From contig NZ_BLAD01000098.1 in NCBI RefSeq assembly GCF_009687845.1, positions 1 through 46,729 of the forward strand: 46,729 bases of DNA, in the 5' to 3' direction. The translations under genes were made by a program, and so were the position numbers. Origin of the DNA: Acrocarpospora corrugata (GTDB lineage: Bacteria; Actinomycetota; Actinomycetes; Streptosporangiales; Streptosporangiaceae). A model generated the notes under the pieces. The model saw only the letters and a list, made by a program, of their open reading frames with translations, did not search any database and was not told the DNA's origin. Positions within the stretch are counted from its first letter, which is position 1. The number at the start of each line of letters is the position of its first letter. Below, in pieces: positions 33,934 through 40,927 of this stretch.

Positions 33934-34386
33934 CTAGTCGCCCAGGGACTTGCACGGGCGTGTTCGCAGGTCCTTCACATAATCATCCGGGGCGCCGGCC
34001 TTCTCGGCCGAGTCGGCGATGATGCCCAGGTAGCGGGCCGAGGGCAGGCCGCCTTCGTAGGAGTCCAGGACGTACACCCAGGCCAGCACGTCGCCGTCCA
34101 GGGTGGCCACCCGCAGCCTGACCCGCTTGTACATGCCCAGCTCGATGCCGGTCCACTGGTCCAGGGAGGCCTCGTCCCACTCGGGCACGTCGTACAGCAC
34201 CACGAAGACCTGCGAATCGCGGTCCTCCACGACGGTGGCGAGCGCGCCCTCCCAGTGCACGTCCTCACCGCCGAAGGTCAGCCGCCAGCCGACCAGCCAG
34301 CCGGCGCCCCGCATCGGAGAGTGCGGGGCACGCTCAGCCATCTGCTTCGGGTCCATGTTGCTGGCGAAAGCGGCGTAGACAGGCAC
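33934..34386 (-). CDS. Gamma-glutamylcyclotransferase-like (GGCT/AIG2) protein
   Basis: A 150-residue single-domain protein. The opening VYAAFASNMDPKQMAERAPH matches the substrate-binding YFAYGSN(M) start of GGCT enzymes, here FASNM. The catalytic glutamate is expected in WEGALATVVEDRDSQVFVVL or just after; LPSARYLGIIADSAEKAG is the C-terminal YLxxi-type segment seen in the family. Such enzymes release 5-oxoproline from gamma-glutamyl amines; the natural substrate is unknown. GTG 34384-34386 follows TAGGA. It is divergent from lpdA, with 121 bases between them, and a long hairpin follows its stop. Confidence 0.8.
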   Translation of the reverse strand: MPVYAAFASNMDPKQMAERAPHSPMRGAGWLVGWRLTFGGEDVHWEGALATVVEDRDSQVFVVLYDVPEWDEASLDQWTGIELGMYKRVRLRVATLDGDVLAWVYVLDSYEGGLPSARYLGIIADSAEKAGAPDDYVKDLRTRPCKSLGD

Positions 34387-34464
34387 AGCGTCCTAGCCTA
34401 ATCCAAGATCGCATTGTCGCGCCCGGTCGTGGCGATTCCACGTATGCGCGTCCATTGCGCGCAA

Positions 34465-34504
34465 CCCCATTCGTTAAGTACCCGCCTGATGCGGGAGAAT
34501 GGGG
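34465..34504 (+). promoter_or_regulatory. Start-masking hairpin in the lpdA leader
   Basis: CCCCATTC (34465-34472) pairs with GAATGGGG (34497-34504), with CCCGC (34481-34485) and GCGGG (34491-34495) forming an inner stem. Together they enclose the purine-rich ribosome binding site (34493-34497) of the GTG 34508 start, suggesting translational control; function is not proven. Confidence 0.4.
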
Positions 34505-34507
34505 TAT

Positions 34508-35899
34508 GTGACGAGGATCGTGATCATCGGTGGCGGGCCAGGCGGCTACGAGGCGGCGCTGGTAGCCGCGCAGCTCGGCGCCCAGGTGACCGTCGTCGAA
34601 CAGGACGGGCCGGGCGGCGCGTGCGTGCTGACCGACTGCGTGCCGTCGAAGACCCTGATCGCCACGTCCGTGCGCAAGCAGGCGCTGCTGGACGCCGAAT
34701 CGCTGGGGGTGTACTTCACCGGCGGCGAGGACGGCGACGTGGGCGGCGCGGTGGCCGACATGCCGCTGGTCAACGGCCGGGTGAAGGAGCTCGCGCACGC
34801 CCAGTCGGCCGACATCGCGGCCCGGCTCGCGGCCGAGAACGTCGAGGTCATCCGGGCGGCTGGGCGGCTGGTGGACCCGCAGTCGGTGCGCGCGGGGGAC
34901 CGGACCATCCGGGCCGACGTGGTGATCGTGGCCACCGGCGCGACCCCCCGGGTGCTGGTCGGCGCCGAGCCCGACGGCGAGCGCATCCTCACCTGGCGGC
35001 AGATGTACGACCTGACGGAGTTGCCGGAACACCTGATCGTGGTCGGCTCCGGGGTGACCGGGGCCGAATTCGCGGGGGCGTACCAGTCGCTGGGGTCCGA
35101 GGTCACCCTGGTCTCCAGCCGGGACCGGATGATGCCCAACGAGGACGCCGACGCCGCCGAGGTGCTCGAAGCCGTCTACCGGCGGCGCGGCATGAACGTG
35201 ATGGGCCGGTCCCGGGCCGCCTCGGTCAAACGCACCGCCCACGGCGTCGTCGTCACCCTGGAGGACGGCAGGACCGCCGAAGGCACCCACTGCCTGATGA
35301 CCGTCGGCATGGTGCCCAACACCGGCGGCATCGGCCTGGCCGACAACGGCGTCAAACTCGACCGCAACGGGTTCATCGAGGTGGACAAAGTGTCCAGGAC
35401 CTCGGCCCCCGGCGTGTACGCGGCCGGTGACTGCACCGGCGTGCTCATGCTCGCCTCGGTGGCCGCCATGCAGGGCCGGATCGCCGTCTGGCACGCGCTC
35501 GGCGAGGCCGTGCAGCCGATCCGGCTGGCCACCGTCGCCTCCAACATCTTCACCGACCCGGAGATCGCCGCCGTCGGCGTCTCACAGAAGCAGGTCGAAG
35601 CGGGCGAGATCGAGGCCAAGGTCGTCAAACTGCCGCTGGCCACCAACGCGCGGGCCAAGATGCAGGGCTTCAACGACGGCTTCGTCAAGCTGTTCTGCCG
35701 CCCCAACACCGGCATCGTGCTGGGCGGCGTCGTCGTCGCGCCGCGCGCCTCCGAGCTGATCCTGGCCCTGTCGCTGGCCGTGCAGCACCGGCTGACCGTG
35801 GACCAGCTGGCCCACACCTTCGCCGTCTACCCGTCCCTGTCCGGCTCCATCACCGAGGCCGCCCGCCGCCTGATGTCGCCGCTGACCGCCGGGATCTAG
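34508..35899 (+). CDS. lpdA: NAD(P)H quinone reductase, LpdA type
   Basis: A 463-residue flavoprotein of the pyridine-nucleotide disulfide reductase family. FAD loop VIIGGGPGGYEAALVAAQLG, both redox-site cysteines (GGACVLTDCVPSK), NAD loop VVGSGVTGAEFAGAYQ and GVYAAGDCTGVLMLASVA are present. The C-terminal His-Glu dyad is not: where lipoamide dehydrogenase has HPTLSE, this reads YPSLSG. Absence of the catalytic histidine indicates it is not lipoamide dehydrogenase but resembles mycobacterial LpdA, a NAD(P)H quinone reductase. GTG 34508 gives VTRIVIIGGGPGG, matching that family; ATG 34499 would lie inside the ribosome binding region. The stop overlaps the pentapeptide gene stop by four bases. 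Confidence 0.9.
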   Translation: MTRIVIIGGGPGGYEAALVAAQLGAQVTVVEQDGPGGACVLTDCVPSKTLIATSVRKQALLDAESLGVYFTGGEDGDVGGAVADMPLVNGRVKELAHAQSADIAARLAAENVEVIRAAGRLVDPQSVRAGDRTIRADVVIVATGATPRVLVGAEPDGERILTWRQMYDLTELPEHLIVVGSGVTGAEFAGAYQSLGSEVTLVSSRDRMMPNEDADAAEVLEAVYRRRGMNVMGRSRAASVKRTAHGVVVTLEDGRTAEGTHCLMTVGMVPNTGGIGLADNGVKLDRNGFIEVDKVSRTSAPGVYAAGDCTGVLMLASVAAMQGRIAVWHALGEAVQPIRLATVASNIFTDPEIAAVGVSQKQVEAGEIEAKVVKLPLATNARAKMQGFNDGFVKLFCRPNTGIVLGGVVVAPRASELILALSLAVQHRLTVDQLAHTFAVYPSLSGSITEAARRLMSPLTAGI

Positions 35900-37155
35900 T
35901 TGTACGTCCGGCCCATGCTCGACCGGACCCGGTGCAACGCCAGCCGCCCATGATGTACGGCGGCCGCGGCAGCGTGCAGCTCACCCGGCGTGCGGGCCAG
36001 CATCAGCGCCCGCTTGGCCGCCTCGTACGCGTCCAGCGCCGCCCGCCAGTCGTGGCTCGGCCCGCTGACCGCGTTGACCTTCATCTCGAAGTCGAGTGTG
36101 TCGATCTCCTCGCCGAACCGGGTCACGTCCTCCTCGGCCGCGTGCCTGGCCATCGAGAACGTGGCGTGGTGGCGCTTGCGCCGGCCGCTGCTGATCCCCC
36201 AGATCAGCAGCGTCATGCTCAGGCCGAACGCGCTCACCAGCACCACCAGCAGCGCGGGCGAGAGCCCGAACAGCCCCTTGGAGCCGGTCGGCTGCTCCAA
36301 CTCCCGAGCCGGACCTTCGGTCTTGTCCCCTGCGGGCGGCTCCTCGGTCGCCGGGGCCACGATCGTGTCCGACGGGAGGTTGGCGCCGCTGCCCCGGGCG
36401 CCGGTCAGGTTCACGTCGCTCGCCTGGATGAAGGACGCCTGCTCGATGATCGCCCCGGTGAAGTCGGCGCCCTGCAGTTCGGCCTGGGTGAAGACGGCCT
36501 CGGTCAGGTCGGCCTCCTTGAAGACCGCGTGCTGCAGGGTGGCCTGCCCGAACTTCACGTCCCGCAGCTTCGCCCGGGTGAAGTCGGCGGTGCGGCCCTT
36601 GATCTGGCCCAGCGCGGCCTGGTTGAGGTCGGCGTCGGCCAGTTTGGCGTCGGTGAAGTCGGCCTGGGTGAACACGGCCCGGGTCAGCGTGGCCTTGGTC
36701 AGGTTCGCGTGCGGGAATTCGGCCTGACCCGCTGAGGCGTCGATCAGGATCGCGGCGCGAAGATCGGCGTGTTTTGCCTGCAATTGGCCCAGATCGGCCG
36801 AAGTCAGATCCGCGCCGCGCAGGTCCGCGTACTCGACGTGGGCCTGGGTGAGGTCGGCCTCTTTCAGGGACGCACCACGCAACACCGCACCAGTCAGATC
36901 GCGCTGGGTCAGGTCGAGCTCGTCCAGCTTCGCGTTCGTCAGGGTCGCGCAGCGCAGGTTCTGCGGCAGCTGCTCGACCCTGGTGAAACGTTTACCGGCA
37001 AGGTTGGGGCCACTCCCGATCGCACACGGCCTCGCGGCGGCGTCGGACGCCGTCGCCGGCAGCATGATAGCCAGCACAATGCCCACCAGGACGGTGATGA
37101 GCACGGCGAGCAAAGCGAAGAAAAGCGGAGTGACACGGGGGGTGTAGCGGCGCAC
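35896..37155 (-). CDS. Membrane protein with extracytoplasmic pentapeptide repeats
   Basis: The 419-residue protein starts with a helix (~11-35) followed by a pentapeptide-repeat solenoid from ~70 to ~235 (ADLRGADL, AVFTQADF, AKLADADLNQA and more, the A(D/N)LxX pattern). It then has a Pro/Glu-rich spacer, a second helix (~297-318, LFGLSPALLVVLVSAFGLSM) and a C-terminal cytoplasmic domain (~325-415, EEDVTRFGEEIDTLDFEM to AAVHHGRLALHRVRSSM). This last domain is shared with the neighbouring upstream gene (see findings). No enzyme motif is seen, so a structural or binding role is likely. GTG 37153-37155 follows AGGAGG at five bases; a longer frame to 37179 is rejected. It is 63 bases after the neighbouring gene on the same strand, probably in one operon. 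Confidence 0.85.
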   Translation of the reverse strand: MRRYTPRVTPLFFALLAVLITVLVGIVLAIMLPATASDAAARPCAIGSGPNLAGKRFTRVEQLPQNLRCATLTNAKLDELDLTQRDLTGAVLRGASLKEADLTQAHVEYADLRGADLTSADLGQLQAKHADLRAAILIDASAGQAEFPHANLTKATLTRAVFTQADFTDAKLADADLNQAALGQIKGRTADFTRAKLRDVKFGQATLQHAVFKEADLTEAVFTQAELQGADFTGAIIEQASFIQASDVNLTGARGSGANLPSDTIVAPATEEPPAGDKTEGPARELEQPTGSKGLFGLSPALLVVLVSAFGLSMTLLIWGISSGRRKRHHATFSMARHAAEEDVTRFGEEIDTLDFEMKVNAVSGPSHDWRAALDAYEAAKRALMLARTPGELHAAAAAVHHGRLALHRVRSSMGRTYN

Positions 37156-37218
37156 GAGGGCCTCCTGGGGGAACACCAAGATTGTCCCATGGCCGCTTAC
37201 ATCCCCCTTGCAACCGCC

Positions 37219-38592
37219 TTACCAGTCGCCGCCCCCGAAATCTCCGCCGCCGAAGTCGCCGCCGCCCCAGTCGCCACCGGAGTCGCCACCGCCGCCCCAG
37301 TCGCCGCCGCCGTCAGCGGCCGCGCCGTCGGCGTAGCCGGCGCCGTACCCACCCATGCCCCAGCCGCCGAAGGCGCTGCCGAGCATGGTGCCGACCAGCA
37401 TGCCGGTCAGCAGGCCGCCGCCGTCGAACCCGCCGTAGTACCCCGACGCATACGGCTGGTAGGCCGGACCCGCGTTCCAGTACGGCGCACGCTGCCCGTT
37501 CGGCAGCACGACCTCACGCATCTGCGGGTCGAAGCCACGCTCGATCGCCTGGGCGTCCATCGCGCAGGCCGGCACGTCCCGGAGCGCGCCGCCGGGCGGG
37601 GCCCAGCGGACATTCCGGACCGACGGCCCGTGCTGCGGGTTGAAGAAGCAGGGCGCCAGCCGCTCCGGCACCGGCAGCTGGTTGACCTTGGCCTTGACCA
37701 CGGCGAGCGCGTAACGCCCGTCCTCCAGGGTGGCCGTGACCGTGCGTAGCTCGTCGGGCCGCTTGGTCGCGGCCAGTTCGCTCTTGGCCTTCTCGTAGGA
37801 GTCGAGCGCGTGCTGCCAGTCGGTGTCGGTGCCCGCGGCGGGCAGCATCCGGGCGTCCAGGTCCAGCGCGGTGATCTCCTCGCCGAACTTGGTCACATCC
37901 TCCTCCACCGTCACCTTCACGGCGGCGAGTTCGGCGGCCGCCTTGGCCTCACGCTGCCGCTTCATCCGGCGCGAGATGATCCACAGGCCACCGCCGCCGA
38001 CCACGGCGACGCCGAGCAGCCCGTACCAGATCGCGGCTGAGCCCGCGCCCGGGTTGGCCAGCGAGTTCGGGCCCTGCGCCTTGCGCGACTCGCCGCCGAC
38101 GACCAGGTTGACCCGGTTCACGAAGTCCTGCATGCCGGTGACCACGTCGCCGTTGTGGGCGGTGGCCAGGTTGGCCAGGATGGCGGGGGCGTCGGCCGGG
38201 ATCGCCGAGGAACCGGCGAACAGGCTCATCCCGTCCAGCACCGTCACCGTCGCGGCCGAACGCCCCGCCTTGTCGAGAGCGGCGATCGCCTGGGTGATGA
38301 ACTGCCCCGCCTCGGCCTCGGTGACCGAGCCGTCGGGGAGCGCCACCGCGTAGATCTTGGACTTGGACCCGCGCAGGGCCTCGCGGACACCCGACTGCTG
38401 CTCGGAGGTGAGCGGCGAACCGGACAGCACGAAGAGGGGGTCCTTGGCGTTCTGCCAGTGGGAGAGGGCGGTGGCCACGTCGGGTGGAGCGGCGGCACGC
38501 GCCGCGGGACTCAGCATGAGCAGCGCTACCAGGCCGACGAACAGAGCCGCCGCAGCGGCCCCCACGCGGCGCAGCGGATGGGTGTTGGTCAC
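37219..38592 (-). CDS. Exported two-helix membrane protein with shared cytoplasmic domain and Gly-rich tail
   Basis: The 457-residue protein has a signal peptide (about 8-35), an extracytoplasmic domain of ~130 residues (AAPPDVATALSHWQNAKDPL onward) that may be TPM-like but is too weak to assign, and a helix (~190-210, YGLLGVAVVGGGGLWII). A cytoplasmic domain (~225-300) follows, starting TVEEDVTKFGEEITALDLDA and similar to that of the pentapeptide neighbour. Then come a Cys-containing stretch (APCFFNPQHGPSVRN), a Gly-rich hydrophobic segment and a tail of Gly-Asp-Trp/Phe repeats. Function is unknown; the Gly-rich ending is common in secreted TPM/YgcG proteins. GTG 38590-38592 lies 10 bases after AGGAGG. 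Confidence 0.75.
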   Translation of the reverse strand: MTNTHPLRRVGAAAAALFVGLVALLMLSPAARAAAPPDVATALSHWQNAKDPLFVLSGSPLTSEQQSGVREALRGSKSKIYAVALPDGSVTEAEAGQFITQAIAALDKAGRSAATVTVLDGMSLFAGSSAIPADAPAILANLATAHNGDVVTGMQDFVNRVNLVVGGESRKAQGPNSLANPGAGSAAIWYGLLGVAVVGGGGLWIISRRMKRQREAKAAAELAAVKVTVEEDVTKFGEEITALDLDARMLPAAGTDTDWQHALDSYEKAKSELAATKRPDELRTVTATLEDGRYALAVVKAKVNQLPVPERLAPCFFNPQHGPSVRNVRWAPPGGALRDVPACAMDAQAIERGFDPQMREVVLPNGQRAPYWNAGPAYQPYASGYYGGFDGGGLLTGMLVGTMLGSAFGGWGMGGYGAGYADGAAADGGGDWGGGGDSGGDWGGGDFGGGDFGGGDW

Positions 38593-38693
38593 GGCTTTCA
38601 AGCCTCCTTCGCCCTTCAGGACGAACGGCGAGTCGCGATGGTTCCTCACGAACCACCGTATCCGCCGAACGGGGCGCCCACGCACTCGTCCGG

Positions 38694-40439
38694 TCACGCG
38701 TCTTTGATCTCGCAGATGACCGACCCCGCGGTCACCGTGTGCCCGACCGCCGCCACCAGGCCCGTGATCGTGCCGGACTTGTGCGCGGTCAGCGGCTGCT
38801 CCATCTTCATCGCCTCCAGCACCACGATGACATCCCCGGCGGCCACTACATCCCCGTCCGCGCTCACCACCTTCACGATCGTCCCCTGCATCGGGCTGAC
38901 CAGCGCGTCCCCGCTCGCCGCCGCCTTCTTCGCGCCGCCACCCCCGCGCCTGGGCGCCTTCCTGGCCTCGCCCGGGTCGGTACGGCTGCCGAACCCGGCC
39001 GGCAGCACCACCTCCAGCCGTTTCCCGCCCACCTCGACCGTGATCCGCTCCCGCGCGTCAGGCTCGGCCACGTCGGCCGGGCCCTCGTACGGCGGGATCT
39101 GGTTCACGAACTCCGTCTCGATCCACCGGGTGTGCACCGCGAACGGCTCGCTGGTGAACGCCGGATCGGCGACCACCGCCCGATGGAACGGCAGCACGGT
39201 CGGCATGCCGTCGATCTCGAACTCGGCCAGCGCCCGCCGGGCTCGCTCCAGCGCCTGCCGCCGGGTCGCGCCGGTCACGATCAGCTTGGCCACCAGGGAG
39301 TCGAACGACTGCGGGACCGTCATCCCGGCCTCGTAGCCGGAGTCCAGCCGTACGCCGGGGCCGCTTGGGGCGCGCATCGACAGGAGGGTGCCGGGCGCGG
39401 GCAGGAAGCCTCGGCCCGCGTCCTCGGCGTTGATCCGGAACTCGAACGAGTGGCCGCGCAGCGCCGGGTCGTCGTAGCCGAGCGCTTCGCCGTCGGCGAT
39501 CCGGAACATCTCCCTGACCAGGTCCACGCCCGCGACCTCCTCGGTCACCGGGTGCTCCACCTGGAGGCGGGTGTTGACCTCCAGGAACGAGATCGTGCCG
39601 TCCTGCCCGACCAGGAACTCGCAGGTTCCGGCGCCGACGTAGCCGGCCTCGCGCAGGATGGCCTTGGAGCTGTCGTAGAGCAGGGTCAGCTGGCTTTCGG
39701 TCAGGAACGGGGCCGGGGCCTCCTCGACCAGCTTCTGGTGGCGGCGCTGCAGTGAGCAGTCCCGGGTGCTGACCACGACCACGTTGCCGTGCGCGTCGGC
39801 CAGGCACTGGGTCTCCACGTGGCGGGGGCGGTCCAGGTAGCGCTCCACGAAGCATTCGCCCCGGCCGAAGGCGGTGACGGCCTCGCGGACCGCCGATTCG
39901 TACTGGTCCGGGATCTCGTCCAGGGTTCTGGCCACCTTGAGGCCGCGCCCGCCGCCGCCGAAAGCCGCCTTGATCGCGATCGGCAGGCCGTGCTCGGTGG
40001 CGAAGGCGACCACCTCGTCCACCCCGGAGACCGGGTCCGGGGTGCCCGCAACCAGGGGCGCGCCGACCCGCTGGGCGATGTGCCGGGCCTGGACCTTGTC
40101 GCCGAGCGCGGTGATCGCCGACGGTGGCGGGCCGATCCAGGTCAGGCCCGCGTCCAGGACCGCCTGGGCGAAGGCCGCGTTCTCGGCCAGGAAGCCGTAA
40201 CCGGGATGCACCGCGTCCGCGCCGGTCTGCCGGGCGACGGCCAGCAGCTTGCCGATGTCCAGATAGGTCTCCGCCGGGCTCTGGCCGTGCAGGGCATGGG
40301 CCTCGTCGGCTGTTCTCACATGCAGTGCGTCCAGATCCTGGTCCGCGTACACCGCCACGCTGCCCAGACCCGCGTCCGCGCACGCGCGGGCGATCCGCAC
40401 GGCGATCTCGCCGCGATTGGCGATCAGGACCTTCTCCAC
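38694..40439 (-). CDS. Acyl-CoA carboxylase alpha subunit (biotin carboxylase + BCCP)
   Basis: A 581-residue fusion of biotin carboxylase (about 1-450) and biotin carboxyl carrier domain (last ~75). It shows [37 protein letters not shown], the ATP loop [34 protein letters not shown] with [14 protein letters not shown], and GRINAEDA as [11 protein letters not shown]. The biotin lysine is in [11 protein letters not shown]. It is the AccA3-type alpha chain that partners separately encoded carboxyltransferase beta chains to make malonyl- or methylmalonyl-CoA; no beta chain is in the window. GTG 40437-40439 follows GGGGAGGAG. The linker between domains is Lys/Gly-rich, as usual. It is followed on the same strand by the two membrane proteins. 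Confidence 0.93.
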   Translation of the reverse strand: MEKVLIANRGEIAVRIARACADAGLGSVAVYADQDLDALHVRTADEAHALHGQSPAETYLDIGKLLAVARQTGADAVHPGYGFLAENAAFAQAVLDAGLTWIGPPPSAITALGDKVQARHIAQRVGAPLVAGTPDPVSGVDEVVAFATEHGLPIAIKAAFGGGGRGLKVARTLDEIPDQYESAVREAVTAFGRGECFVERYLDRPRHVETQCLADAHGNVVVVSTRDCSLQRRHQKLVEEAPAPFLTESQLTLLYDSSKAILREAGYVGAGTCEFLVGQDGTISFLEVNTRLQVEHPVTEEVAGVDLVREMFRIADGEALGYDDPALRGHSFEFRINAEDAGRGFLPAPGTLLSMRAPSGPGVRLDSGYEAGMTVPQSFDSLVAKLIVTGATRRQALERARRALAEFEIDGMPTVLPFHRAVVADPAFTSEPFAVHTRWIETEFVNQIPPYEGPADVAEPDARERITVEVGGKRLEVVLPAGFGSRTDPGEARKAPRRGGGGAKKAAASGDALVSPMQGTIVKVVSADGDVVAAGDVIVVLEAMKMEQPLTAHKSGTITGLVAAVGHTVTAGSVICEIKDA

Positions 40440-40654
40440 TGGAGCTCCTCCCCTGAACACACCCTGACATGGGGAGTGTAAGCAGCGGCTTTGTGGTTTC
40501 ACGATGCCGCCCCTTGCTCAATGCGCCCCTATACGCAGCGCAGTTCCGGGCGGCGTCCCCCAAAAGGCACTTATAGCGAGAACGCATAACCGAGGCAATT
40601 CCCGACCACGAGATCTACGGTGAGGGCGCCCATACCTCGGCGAAGGGAAACGAG
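40440..40654. other. Divergent intergenic region, carboxylase / WXG100
   Basis: The 215 bases hold the promoters of both genes. On the minus strand TACACT (near 40477) could be a -10 for the carboxylase; no convincing -35 is seen. On the plus strand CCGAGG (about 40592) and CCTCGG (about 40637) form a weak arm pair before the WXG100 start. No additional coding frame is apparent. Confidence 0.4.
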
Positions 40655-40927
40655 ATGAGTCACAGCTTGCTCGGCGGCGACCCCGCGGAAATGCAGAGCA
40701 TGGCCGCGCAGTTCACCCAGCAGGCAGATCAGGTCCGGGCGACCATGGCCGCCCTGGACCGCGAAGCGGCGAAGGTCGGCACCGTCTGGACCGGTGCGGG
40801 AGCGCAGCGCTTCCGGGATTCCTGGCAGAGTTACCGCGCGGCTTTCCAGCGCATGTCCGAAGAGCTCAACGAAGCGTCCCGGGTGATCAACACCTACCGA
40901 GGAAACATCGAGTCGGCGACACGCTAA
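40655..40927 (+). CDS. WXG100-family type VII secretion substrate
   Basis: A 90-residue protein with the two-helix hairpin of EsxA/WXG100 proteins. The first helix (GGDPAEMQSMAAQFTQQADQ) is followed by the central Trp-x-Gly turn as VWTGAGAQRF, then the second helix (SWQSYRAAFQRMSEELNEAS) and a short tail VINTYRGNIESATR; no signal peptide. A YxxxD/E secretion signal is not evident, though YRGNIE sits close to that pattern. ATG 40655 follows AAGGGA. Such proteins are exported by the EccC ATPase; here the only such ATPase is on the opposite strand and ends four bases into this gene. No second Esx partner lies beside it, so a homodimer is likely. Confidence 0.9.
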   Translation: MSHSLLGGDPAEMQSMAAQFTQQADQVRATMAALDREAAKVGTVWTGAGAQRFRDSWQSYRAAFQRMSEELNEASRVINTYRGNIESATR

